DNA of 64,000 nucleotides, from contig JAIMBI010000012.1 in NCBI GenBank assembly GCA_023565505.1, forward strand, positions 1-64,000. The letters run 5' to 3'. The notes below the pieces were generated by a model. The model saw only the letters and a list, made by a program, of their open reading frames with translations. It was not told the DNA's origin and made no database searches. The translations under genes and the position numbers were made by a program. This DNA comes from Actinomycetes bacterium (lineage in GTDB: Bacteria > Bacillota > Sulfobacillia > Sulfobacillales > JAIMBI01). Below, piece by piece: positions 27,830 to 35,998 of this stretch. Numbering within the stretch: position 1 is the stretch's first letter; each line of letters opens with the position of its first letter.

Positions 27830-28960
27830 GTGGGACAAGAGGTGGCCGTGCTGGGTGTCGGGATGCACCCGTTCGGGATCTTTCCCGACGTGTCGCCGCT
27901 CGAGATGGGGCGCGTCGCGGCGGAGGCCGCCCTGGCCGACGCCGGCCTCTCCTTCGCGGCCATCGACGCCGTATACGTAGGGTTCATCGGCGCCATTCGG
28001 ATGGGGGCGCCGAAAATGGTCAAGGAGCTCGGGCTGACGGGGGTGCCCGTGGTCCGGGTGGAGGCGGCGTCCGCCACCGGTGCGGCCGCGTTCCGGGAAG
28101 CGTGCCTGGCCGTGGCCGGCGGGCACTACGAACGGGTCCTCGTCGTCGGCTTCGACAAGATGGAGGAGATGCCGGCGCGGTTTGGGACCGGGTCCACGGA
28201 GGCGACGCTGTTGCCCGCCGCCTTCTTCGCCATGTGGGCGGAGCGCCGGCGTCACGAGCGGGGCACGACGCCGCGGACGCTGGCCTGGATCGCGGCCAAG
28301 AACTGGAACCAGGCGGCGCACAACCCTTATGCCCACCGCCGTCCGGACCACGTGGTGACCGAGGACGAGGTTCTGGCAGCGCGGATGATCGCCACGCCGT
28401 TGACCTCGATGATGGCCGCGCCGGTCGGCGGGGGCGCCGCGGCCGCCGTCGTCGGCCCGGTGGCGGGGGCCCGTCGGAGCGGGGGGCGGCCGGTGGTCCG
28501 CGTGCTGGCCGCCGAGCTGCGGTCGGAGACGTATACGCCCGGCCACGTCTTTCTGGGGCCCATCGTGGGTCCGTCCCGCATGACCGCCGACGCCGCCCGC
28601 GCGGCCTACGAGCGGGCGGGGGTGGGACCGGAGGACGTCGACGTGGTGGCCGTGCACGACGCGTTTGCCATCGAGGAACTGGAGTACTACGAGCTCCTGG
28701 GTTTCGCCCGGGAAGGCGAAGGCGACCGCCTGGTGGCCGAGCAGGCCACCCGGATCGGGGGGGCCATCCCGTTCAGCACGGACGGCGGTCTCATCGGGCG
28801 GGGCCACCCGGGCGGGCCCACCGGATTGGCGCAGATCGCGGAGCTGACCTGGCAGCTCCGGGGCGAGGCGGGACCCCGCCAGGTGGCGGACGCCCGTGTG
28901 GGCCTGGCGCACCTCGTCGGCGCCGGCAGCGTGTGTACCGTCCACATCCTCGCCCGCTGA
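27830..28960 (+). CDS. SCP2-type thiolase-like protein lacking the nucleophile Cys (Ltp2-like)
   Basis: 376 residues. The thiolase fold is clear (EMGRVAAEAALADAGL, HDAFAIEELEYYELLGF, GGLIGRGHPGGPTGLAQ), but the segment that normally reads ENACASG is EAASATG. By eye the acyl-accepting Cys is therefore Ser. That argues against ordinary acyl transfer and fits the retro-aldolase type (Ltp2), which works with a DUF35 partner and does not use that Cys. A Cys near the C-terminus (GSVCTVHIL) remains. Start is GTG 27830. Confidence 0.85.
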   Translation: MGQEVAVLGVGMHPFGIFPDVSPLEMGRVAAEAALADAGLSFAAIDAVYVGFIGAIRMGAPKMVKELGLTGVPVVRVEAASATGAAAFREACLAVAGGHYERVLVVGFDKMEEMPARFGTGSTEATLLPAAFFAMWAERRRHERGTTPRTLAWIAAKNWNQAAHNPYAHRRPDHVVTEDEVLAARMIATPLTSMMAAPVGGGAAAAVVGPVAGARRSGGRPVVRVLAAELRSETYTPGHVFLGPIVGPSRMTADAARAAYERAGVGPEDVDVVAVHDAFAIEELEYYELLGFAREGEGDRLVAEQATRIGGAIPFSTDGGLIGRGHPGGPTGLAQIAELTWQLRGEAGPRQVADARVGLAHLVGAGSVCTVHILAR

Positions 28961-29002
28961 GGGTCGGCGCCCGCGCGTCGCTTGGCAAGGAGGTGGCCCA
29001 TC

Positions 29003-29452
29003 GTGCCAATCGATCGGACCCTCGTCGGCAAGACCGGACCGGAAGTGGTCGTGGAGGTCGAGGCTGGCCATATTCGCCGCTTCGCCGAGGCCGTCGGGGA
29101 CGACAGTCCGCTGTACACGGACCCTCGGTTTGCCGCCGAAACGCCCTTCCGCGGGGTCATCGCCCCGCCCACCTTCGCCACCACCTTTCCTGCCGGCACG
29201 GCCTCCCTGTTCGCCGACGTCGAGGGGTTCGAACTCCGACGGGTGTTGCACGGGGAGCAGGAGTACGTGTACCACCGGCCGGTTCGGCCGGGACAGCGCC
29301 TGTGGGTGACGTCACGGGTGGCCGACGTCTATGAGCGCAGCGGGCGGACGGGACGGATGGCCTTCATCGTCGTCGAGACGGTGGCCCGGGACATCGACGG
29401 CCTGCCCGTGGTGACGGGCCGGTCGACGATCGTGTACCGGCACGACCTGTAG
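29003..29452 (+). CDS. MaoC-like hydratase subunit, N-terminal-half type
   Basis: 149 residues, hotdog fold of the FAS1-dehydratase/MaoC N-terminal type (RFAEAVGDDSPLYTDP, APPTFATTF, EQEYVYHRPV). The catalytic DxxxxH of active MaoC subunits is not conserved here (DDSPLY), so it is probably the structural half of a heteromeric (R)-enoyl-CoA hydratase completed by the next gene. GTG 29003 has aaggaggtgg 8 nt upstream, which decides the start over an in-frame TTG at 28982. Confidence 0.82.
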   Translation: MPIDRTLVGKTGPEVVVEVEAGHIRRFAEAVGDDSPLYTDPRFAAETPFRGVIAPPTFATTFPAGTASLFADVEGFELRRVLHGEQEYVYHRPVRPGQRLWVTSRVADVYERSGRTGRMAFIVVETVARDIDGLPVVTGRSTIVYRHDL

Positions 29453-29467
29453 AGGGAGGGAACCGCC

Positions 29468-29890
29468 ATGGCGGGCAGGGTGCCGTTCGCCGACTGGACC
29501 GAGGGGATGGAGCTGCCCCCCCTCGTCAAACCCCCCATTGACCGGGTGCAGTTGGTGCGCTACGCGGGAGCCTCGGGAGACTTCAACCCCCTGCACACCG
29601 TCGAGGACTTCGCCCGCAGCGCGGGCCTGGACGGGGTCATCGCGCACGGGATGCTCTCCATGGGTTTCCTCGGCCAGTACGTCCGGCGGGTGGTCGGGCC
29701 GGCGGTCCACATCGCGCAGCTCAAGGCCCGTTTCCAAGCCATGGCGCGGCCGGGCGACGTGCTGACGATCCGGGGGCGGGTGGCCCGCCTCGACGGCGCC
29801 GAGGCGACGCTGGACGTGTGGGCGGAGAACCAGCACGGCCAAGTGGTGACGGCCGGCGCGAGCCGCGTCCGCGCGGTCGCGACGGGCTGA
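29468..29890 (+). CDS. MaoC-like (R)-specific enoyl-CoA hydratase, catalytic subunit
   Basis: 140 residues. Catalytic hydratase-2 motif DFNPLH inside YAGASGDFNPLHTVED (residues 32-47), then GLDGVIAHGMLSMGF. It adds water to trans-2-enoyl-CoA to give (3R)-hydroxyacyl-CoA. It pairs with the preceding gene (15-bp gap), as ChsH1 with ChsH2. The SDR at 32476 could oxidise the product. Confidence 0.88.
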   Translation: MAGRVPFADWTEGMELPPLVKPPIDRVQLVRYAGASGDFNPLHTVEDFARSAGLDGVIAHGMLSMGFLGQYVRRVVGPAVHIAQLKARFQAMARPGDVLTIRGRVARLDGAEATLDVWAENQHGQVVTAGASRVRAVATG

Positions 29891-29905
29891 ACGCGAGGGG
29901 GAGCC

Positions 29906-31114
29906 ATGGAGGAGCAGGTTCTGAGCGACATCCGGATGGTGGAGATCGGCGAGGGGGTCGGGTTGGCCTTCGCGGGACGCCTGTTCGCCGACTTCGGGGC
30001 CGACGTGGTGAAGGTCGAGCCGCCGAGGGGCGACGCGACGCGGCGCCACGGGCCTTTTCCGGGCGACATCCCCGACGCGGAGGCGAGCGGGCTGTTCCTG
30101 CACCTGAACCGCAACAAGCGCGGCATCACGCTCGACGTCAGCACCCCGACGGGTCAGGACCTGTTCCGCCGCCTCGTGGCGGAGGCGGACATCGTGCTGG
30201 AGTCTTTCCCGCCCGGACAGCTCGCCGCGTGGGGGGTCGGCTTCGCCGAGCTGCACGCCCGGCATCCCCGCCTGGTCATGGGCAGCCTGACGCCGTTCGG
30301 ACAGACGGGCCCGTATGCCGGCTGGCGGGGCAACGACATCGTCTACTACGCCATGGGCGGCCCCATGAACTGCACCGGCGTGGCCGACCTCTATCCCGTC
30401 AAGAAGGCCTTGTCCATGGTGGAGGCCCAGGCCGGCAACGTCCTCGCGGGCGCCGTGCTCGCCGCGTACCTGGTCGCGGTGGACCAGGGCGAAGGTCAAC
30501 ACGTCGACGTCGCAGCCGTCGAGACACAACTCGGGTCCATCGACCGGCGCATGGTGTACGAACTGGCCTACCAGTTCCACGGCGAAAACAGCTCGCGGGG
30601 CGACCTGCTCGACGTGGCCTTGCCGTGGGGGATTTATCCCTGTGCGGACGGATACGTGCAGATCGCGACCGTGGGGCCGTGGGTCGAGCGGATGTTGGCC
30701 ACGCTCGACGATCCGGACCTGACCGCCTTCTTCCGGGAGAACCCGGGGGCCGCGTTCGACCCCGCCGCCCGCGAGCGCATCGAGGGGCCGCTCTTCGCCT
30801 GGCTGCTCCGCCACACCAAGCAGGAGTGCTTCGAGGAGGCGACGCTCGGCCACCAGTGGCCCGTCTTCCCCGTGAACACGGTGGCGGACGTCGTAGAAGA
30901 CCCGCACTTCCGGGCCCGCAACTTCTTCGTGACGATGGACCACCCCCGGGCCGGGCGCCTGACGTACCCCGGCGCCCCGTTCCGCATGGGGGAGGGAGGG
31001 TTCCGCCTGAGGCGGCCGGCGCCCCTGCTGGGCGAGCACAACCGCGAGGTTTACGGGGCGGTGGGCCTGTCGCCCCGGGATCTCGCGGATCTCAGGGGGC
31101 TCGGCGTGGTCTGA
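29906..31114 (+). CDS. Class III CoA-transferase (CaiB/BaiF), copy 1
   Basis: 402 residues. Moves CoA between acyl groups. Family marks are FGADVVKVEPPRGD, NRNKRGITLDVS, FGQTGPY and GQHVDVAAVET. Where active members have the Asp that forms the mixed anhydride (DxxxG), I read EAQAG, so Glu replaces Asp by eye alignment. The substrate is unknown. It follows the MaoC pair by 15 bp and is followed by a second CoA-transferase. Confidence 0.88.
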   Translation: MEEQVLSDIRMVEIGEGVGLAFAGRLFADFGADVVKVEPPRGDATRRHGPFPGDIPDAEASGLFLHLNRNKRGITLDVSTPTGQDLFRRLVAEADIVLESFPPGQLAAWGVGFAELHARHPRLVMGSLTPFGQTGPYAGWRGNDIVYYAMGGPMNCTGVADLYPVKKALSMVEAQAGNVLAGAVLAAYLVAVDQGEGQHVDVAAVETQLGSIDRRMVYELAYQFHGENSSRGDLLDVALPWGIYPCADGYVQIATVGPWVERMLATLDDPDLTAFFRENPGAAFDPAARERIEGPLFAWLLRHTKQECFEEATLGHQWPVFPVNTVADVVEDPHFRARNFFVTMDHPRAGRLTYPGAPFRMGEGGFRLRRPAPLLGEHNREVYGAVGLSPRDLADLRGLGVV

Positions 31115-31140
31115 GGCGTTCAGGTGAGGAGGGACCTGCG

Positions 31141-32433
31141 ATGGCGCGATTGCCCCTGGAGGGCGTCCGGGTGGCGGACCTCACCGTGGTCTGGGCGGGC
31201 CCGCTGGCCACGAAGCTGTTGGCCGACCTGGGGGCCGAGGTGATCCGGGTGGAGTCCAAGGATCGGTTCCCCTCCAGCACCAAGGGCTTGGCGCCCTACC
31301 TGCCCAAGGAGCTGGTGCCCCGTCTCGGCTATCTCGGCGGGGCCTATCCCGACCATGACCCGGGGGAACGGCCGTTCAACCGCCACGCCATGTACAACGT
31401 GCACGGCCCCAACAAGTTGAGCTGCACTATGGAACTCGACACGCCGGCGGGGCAGGAGGCCTTCGAGCGCCTCATCGCAGTGAGCGACGTCATGGTGGAG
31501 AACAACGCGGTGCGGGTCGGGGAGCGCCTGGGGTTCGGCTGGGAGCGGCTGTCCCGGATCAACCCGCGGCTCATCCTGGTCCGCATGCCGCCGCTGGGGC
31601 TGGACGGCCCCTACGCCAACGCGGTCGGGTTCGGGGCCCATTTCGAGGCGTTGGCGGGGGTGACCTACATCCGGGGGTACCCGGAGGCGGACCCCACCCG
31701 CTCGAGCGACACGTTCCACATGGACGACGCGTCCGGCCACGCGGTGCTGTTCGCCGTGCTGGCGGCCCTCCTTCACCGCCGCAAGACCGGTCGGGGTCAG
31801 TTCATCGAGGTCCCCCAGGCGGAGAACCTCATGCAGCAGATGGGCGAGGCCTTCCTGGACTACAGCATGAACCGCCGCGCGGCCGAACCCCACGGCAACA
31901 CGCATCCGTACTTCGTGCAGGGCTGCTACCCGTGCCGCGGGGAGGACCAATGGGTCGTGCTGACCGTGGAAACCGACGCCCAGTGGGACGCGATGACGGC
32001 GATCCTGGGCCGGCCGGACTGGGCCCGGGATCCGGCCTGGCGGAACGCCCTTGAGCGGCGCCGCCGCCAGGATGAGCTGGACGGCCGGCTGACCGCGTTT
32101 TTCCGGGGCACGGAGCGCGACGCCATCGTGCGCACGCTGCAGGACGCCGGCATCCCGGCGGCGCCGGTGTACCGCGAGGCCGACGTGTTCGCCGATCCGC
32201 ACTTCCGGGCCCGTCGGTTCTTCCGCCCGCTCACGCATCCGGAGACGGGCACCCACCTGTATCCCGCCCACATCCCCAAGTATTCCGCCATGGAGCTCCG
32301 TTGGGCGCGCGCGGCCCCCACGCTGGGACAGGACAACGAATACGTCTACCGCACGGTGCTCGGCTACCGCGAAGAGGAGTACCGGGCGCTCGAGCGGGAC
32401 GGCTTGGTGGGAACGGCGTATCCCCAAGCCTGA
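31141..32433 (+). CDS. Class III CoA-transferase (CaiB/BaiF), copy 2
   Basis: 430 residues. LADLGAEVIRVESKDR, NKLSCTMELDTPAGQEAF and GRGQFIEVPQAENL mark the family. The catalytic Asp pattern is kept (DDASG, about residue 197-201). An insertion after the first Rossmann motif (about residues 40-85) and the ETDAQWDAM segment are shared with copy 4, so these two form a subgroup. ATG 31141 is preceded by gaggaggg. Confidence 0.9.
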   Translation: MARLPLEGVRVADLTVVWAGPLATKLLADLGAEVIRVESKDRFPSSTKGLAPYLPKELVPRLGYLGGAYPDHDPGERPFNRHAMYNVHGPNKLSCTMELDTPAGQEAFERLIAVSDVMVENNAVRVGERLGFGWERLSRINPRLILVRMPPLGLDGPYANAVGFGAHFEALAGVTYIRGYPEADPTRSSDTFHMDDASGHAVLFAVLAALLHRRKTGRGQFIEVPQAENLMQQMGEAFLDYSMNRRAAEPHGNTHPYFVQGCYPCRGEDQWVVLTVETDAQWDAMTAILGRPDWARDPAWRNALERRRRQDELDGRLTAFFRGTERDAIVRTLQDAGIPAAPVYREADVFADPHFRARRFFRPLTHPETGTHLYPAHIPKYSAMELRWARAAPTLGQDNEYVYRTVLGYREEEYRALERDGLVGTAYPQA

Positions 32434-32475
32434 CGCGGGCCGGCGGGGGATCAGGGCAGACGAGGAGGCAAGATC

Positions 32476-33390
32476 ATGGGTCTTCTGGAGGGGAAAGTGG
32501 CCATCATCACCGGGGCGGCGCGCGGGGTCGGATTCGCTCACGCCCGCCTGTTCGCCGCGGAGGGCGCCCGCCTGGTGCTCAACGACCGGGGCGGCGAGTG
32601 GGACGGAACCGGCCAGGACACGCGCCCGGCGGCGCAGGCGGCGGAGGCCATCCGCCAGGCGGGCGGGGAGGCGGTGGCGCACTTCGGCGACGTGGCCGAG
32701 GCGGAGGATGCCCGGAGCCTCATCCAACTGGCGCTCGACACGTACGGTCGCCTCGACGTCCTGGTCCTCAACGCCGGCATCCTGCGCGACCGCATGGTCT
32801 TCAACATGACGCCGGAAGACTGGGATGCAGTCGTGCGGGTGCACCTGCGGGGGCACTTCCTCCCCGCCCACTACGCCGCGGCGTACTGGCGGGAGCGGAG
32901 CAAGGCGACGGGCCAGCCCCAGAACGCGAGCATCATCCTGACCAGCTCGGAGTCGGGGATATACGGCAACGCCGGCCAGATCAACTACGCCGCCGCCAAG
33001 TCGGGCATCGCGACGATGGCCATCGTCCTGGCCCGGGAGCTCGAGCGCTACGGCGTCCGGGCCAACGCCATCTGCCCCCGGGCCCGCACCCGCCTGACCG
33101 AGGGGACCTTCGGGCCTATTCCGGCCCCCGAGGACTTCGATCCCTGGGACCCGGCCACCAACTCGCCCATGGTGGCCTTCCTCGCCAGTGACGCGGCCCG
33201 CGACATCACGGGCCAGGTCTTCGTGGTCGGCGGGGACACGGTCCAGTGGATGCAAAGTTGGACCGTGCGCCGACAGATCCGAAAGCCCGGGGCGGCCTTC
33301 ACCCCGGCGGAACTGGTCGACCGCGTCCACGACCTCTTCGGGGATGACGCGACTCGGCCGGCACGGTTCCCCAGCAGCCTGAGCGAGTAG
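32476..33390 (+). CDS. SDR-family (3R)-hydroxyacyl-CoA dehydrogenase-like
   Basis: 304 residues. Cofactor loop TGAARGVGFAHA (residues 12-23), NAGI, and the catalytic Ser/Tyr/Lys in SSESGIYGNAGQINYAAAK (about 156-174). The sequence and the C-terminal extension of about 50 residues resemble the dehydrogenase unit of peroxisomal multifunctional enzyme 2 and actinobacterial Hsd4A-type enzymes. It probably oxidises the (3R)-hydroxyacyl-CoA made by the MaoC hydratase upstream. Confidence 0.9.
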   Translation: MGLLEGKVAIITGAARGVGFAHARLFAAEGARLVLNDRGGEWDGTGQDTRPAAQAAEAIRQAGGEAVAHFGDVAEAEDARSLIQLALDTYGRLDVLVLNAGILRDRMVFNMTPEDWDAVVRVHLRGHFLPAHYAAAYWRERSKATGQPQNASIILTSSESGIYGNAGQINYAAAKSGIATMAIVLARELERYGVRANAICPRARTRLTEGTFGPIPAPEDFDPWDPATNSPMVAFLASDAARDITGQVFVVGGDTVQWMQSWTVRRQIRKPGAAFTPAELVDRVHDLFGDDATRPARFPSSLSE

Positions 33391-33423
33391 GACGGCCGGC
33401 CCCACGGGAGAGGAGGCGACCGC

Positions 33424-34680
33424 GTGGCACCGCCGCTGGTCGGCGTTCGCGTCCTGGACCTGGCCGAGGCCGAGGCGGCCTTGGCGGGCAAGATTCTGGC
33501 CGATCTGGGGGCCGACGTGGTGAAGGTCGAACCGCCGCAAGGGGAGGTCGGGCGGAGCCGGGGACCGTTCCTCGACGATGTCCCCGATCCGTCGCGGAGC
33601 CTCTTCTTCGCCTTCTACAACCAGGGCAAGCGCGGCGTGACGCTGGACCTCGACCATCCGGACGGTCGGACCCTCTTCATCCGGCTGTTGGCGGGGGCCG
33701 ACGTGGTCCTCGAGAACTTCGGGCCGCGACGGCGGGACGCCATGGGGTTTTCCGCCGCGGCCGTGAGCGCCGTCAACCCGGGTCTCGTCTGGACATCGCT
33801 CACGGCCTTCGGCGACGCGGGCCCCTACCGGGATTGGGCCGGTCCCGACTTGGTGCTGGCGGCCCTGGGCGGCGCCGCGTTTCTGGCGGGCGAGCCCGAC
33901 CGGCAGCCGGTGCGCATCGGCTGGCCGCAGTACTGGCAGCATGCCGCCGCCGAAGGCGCCGTGGCGACGTTGATGGCGCTCTGGGACCGCCGGCGCACCG
34001 GCCGCGGCCGGCAGGTGACCGTGGCCGCCCAGCTGACGGTGATTCGCACCCTCATGAACGCCACCGGGTTCTGGCCGCTTCAAGGCGAGGTGCCGCGCCG
34101 GCAGGGGCGCTGGGCGCGGCACGGGACCCAGGCGCTGCCACAGGTGATGCCGTGCCGGGACGGCTACGTCTTCGTCGGCATTTTGGGCGGGGCCGTGGGA
34201 TCCTCTGTCAATGCGTTGGCGGCCTGGATGCGGGAGGAGGGGGCCGTGGCGGAGACCATCGGGTCGGTGGACTGGCGCGAAGTGGACTTCCGCCGTCTGG
34301 ACGAGCAGGTTCCGGACGTGGAGGCGTTCCTGGCCGGGGTGGCGCGGGAGGTCGAAGCCTTTACCCGGCTGCGGACGAAGGGCGAGTTGTTTGCGGGCGC
34401 CGCGGCCCGCCGGATCCTGCTGGCGCCCATCAACGACGCGGCGGACGTCCTGACCCATCCCCAGCTGGCCGCGCGGGGGTTCTGGCGCGACGCGCCGGGC
34501 CCCGCGGACGACCGCCGCTTCAGCTGGCCCGGGCCGTGGATCCGGCTGTCGGCGACGCCGCTCGTCGAGGCGCCGCGACCCGCTCCGCGTCTCGGCGAGC
34601 ACAACCGGGCGGTGTTCGCGGACGAGCTGGGCCTGGCGACCTCGGAGTTGGACGCCTTGGCGGCCGCCGGAGTCGTATGA
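33424..34680 (+). CDS. CaiB/BaiF family protein, copy 3, catalytic Asp not evident
   Basis: 418 residues. LADLGADVVKVEPPQGEVGR, NQGKRGVTLDLDHPDGR and GRGRQVTVAAQL are typical of the family. At the active-site position, where DxxxG is expected, the sequence is WPQYWQHAAAEGAVA. No Asp is visible, so CoA-transferase activity by the normal mechanism is doubtful. A long insertion (about residues 265-320) follows. Start is GTG 33424 after ggagaggagg. It may act as a non-catalytic partner or a lyase/racemase-like variant. Confidence 0.85.
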   Translation: MAPPLVGVRVLDLAEAEAALAGKILADLGADVVKVEPPQGEVGRSRGPFLDDVPDPSRSLFFAFYNQGKRGVTLDLDHPDGRTLFIRLLAGADVVLENFGPRRRDAMGFSAAAVSAVNPGLVWTSLTAFGDAGPYRDWAGPDLVLAALGGAAFLAGEPDRQPVRIGWPQYWQHAAAEGAVATLMALWDRRRTGRGRQVTVAAQLTVIRTLMNATGFWPLQGEVPRRQGRWARHGTQALPQVMPCRDGYVFVGILGGAVGSSVNALAAWMREEGAVAETIGSVDWREVDFRRLDEQVPDVEAFLAGVAREVEAFTRLRTKGELFAGAAARRILLAPINDAADVLTHPQLAARGFWRDAPGPADDRRFSWPGPWIRLSATPLVEAPRPAPRLGEHNRAVFADELGLATSELDALAAAGVV

Positions 34681-34714
34681 GCCCACCGACATGCGGACGA
34701 AAGGGGGAGCGGCG

Positions 34715-35941
34715 GTGACGATGCCCGGCACGGACCTCTTCGCGGGGCTCAAGGTGCTCGACCTGGCCTGGGTGGGGGTCGGCCCCCTCACGACCAAGTA
34801 CTTGGCGGACCACGGCGCGGTTGTGGTCCACGTCGAGAGTTCGCGCCGGCCCGACGTGCTGCGGACGATGCCGCCGTTCGCCGGCGGGGTGCCGGGCCTC
34901 AACCGGAGCCAGTTCTACGCCGAGTACAATTCCAGCAAGCTGGGATTCGGCGTGGACCTCGGTCATCCGGACGGCCGGGCCCTGGTCCGCGAGCTGGCCC
35001 GCTGGGCGGACGTCGTCGTCGAGTCGTTCACGCCCCACGTGCTGGCGCGCTGGGAACTCGACTATCCCCACCTCGCCGCGGACAACCCGGGCCTCATCAT
35101 GCTGTCGACCTGTCTCTTCGGCCAGACGGGTCCGTATCGGGACGTCCCCGGTTTCGGCACCAGCATGGCGCCGATCTGCGGCTTCTACCACCTGACCGGC
35201 TATCCCGACGCGGCGCCGGTCCCGCCGTACGGCGCGTATACGGACTTCGTCTGCCACCGGTTCACCGCGGCGGCGCTGCTGGCCGCCCTGCTCCACCGCG
35301 CCGCCACGGGCGAGGGGCAGTACATCGACGCGGCCCAGTTCGAGATGGCGCTCCAGTTCCTCGGTCCCGTGCTCCTGGACGCGGCCGCGCACGGGCGCGT
35401 GGCCGGACGCTCGGGGAACAAGTCGCCCTGGGCGGCGCCGCACGACATCTACCCCTGCCGCGACCCCGACACGTGGTGCGCCATCGCCGTGGAGACGGAC
35501 GCGCAGTGGCAGGCACTGAAGACCAAGATGGGACGGCCGGCGTGGGCCGCGGACCCCAAGTGGGACACGCTGGAGGGCCGCAAGCGGTACGAGGCGGAGC
35601 TCGACGGGCGGCTGGCGGAATGGACCCGGGGTTTTACGCCCGACGAGCTCATGCACCGCCTGCAGCCGGAGGTCCCCGCCGGCGCGGTGCGGGACATCGC
35701 CGGGATTTTCGCCGACGCGCAGATCCGGGCCCTGGGCTACTTCGTCGACCTGGAGCATCCGGAGATGGGGCGCGTCCCGTACACCGGCGTCGAATTCCGG
35801 TTCGCGGACCGGCCTGTGGGGCTCCGTTGGGCGGCCCCCACGCTGGGCCAGCACACCTATGAGGTGCTGCACGACATTCTGGGCAAATCGGACGAGGTCA
35901 TCGCCGACCTCCTGGCCCGCGAGGTCGTGGAGATCACCTGA
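34715..35941 (+). CDS. Class III CoA-transferase (CaiB/BaiF), copy 4
   Basis: About 408 residues. Catalytic Asp in GAYTDFVCHRF, as in the formyl-CoA-transferase-like subgroup. Also NSSKLGFGVDLGHPDGR, GQTGPY and GEGQYIDAAQFEM. The C-terminal part (ETDAQWQALKTKMGRP) resembles copy 2. GTG 34715 lies 6 nt after aaagggggag; ATG 34721 and ATG 34691 are alternatives. It is separated from copy 3 by about 34 bp. Confidence 0.9.
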   Translation: MTMPGTDLFAGLKVLDLAWVGVGPLTTKYLADHGAVVVHVESSRRPDVLRTMPPFAGGVPGLNRSQFYAEYNSSKLGFGVDLGHPDGRALVRELARWADVVVESFTPHVLARWELDYPHLAADNPGLIMLSTCLFGQTGPYRDVPGFGTSMAPICGFYHLTGYPDAAPVPPYGAYTDFVCHRFTAAALLAALLHRAATGEGQYIDAAQFEMALQFLGPVLLDAAAHGRVAGRSGNKSPWAAPHDIYPCRDPDTWCAIAVETDAQWQALKTKMGRPAWAADPKWDTLEGRKRYEAELDGRLAEWTRGFTPDELMHRLQPEVPAGAVRDIAGIFADAQIRALGYFVDLEHPEMGRVPYTGVEFRFADRPVGLRWAAPTLGQHTYEVLHDILGKSDEVIADLLAREVVEIT

Positions 35942-35998
35942 CCCGCCCCCGCGCCGCCGCGTGCGGGGGATGGAGAGGAGAAAGGACGGGGAGCGGTT

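Noticed and set aside
26666..29275. 869-codon minus-strand frame that includes the split-barrel protein
   Set aside because: Only the last 187 codons are protein-like; the upstream part is antisense to the DUF35, thiolase-like and MaoC genes, so the start was placed at 27229.
31120..34902. 1260-codon open frame on the minus strand across the CoA-transferase genes
   Set aside because: It is antisense to four well-supported genes and rich in Arg/Gly/His/Pro; it is open only because of high GC at third positions.
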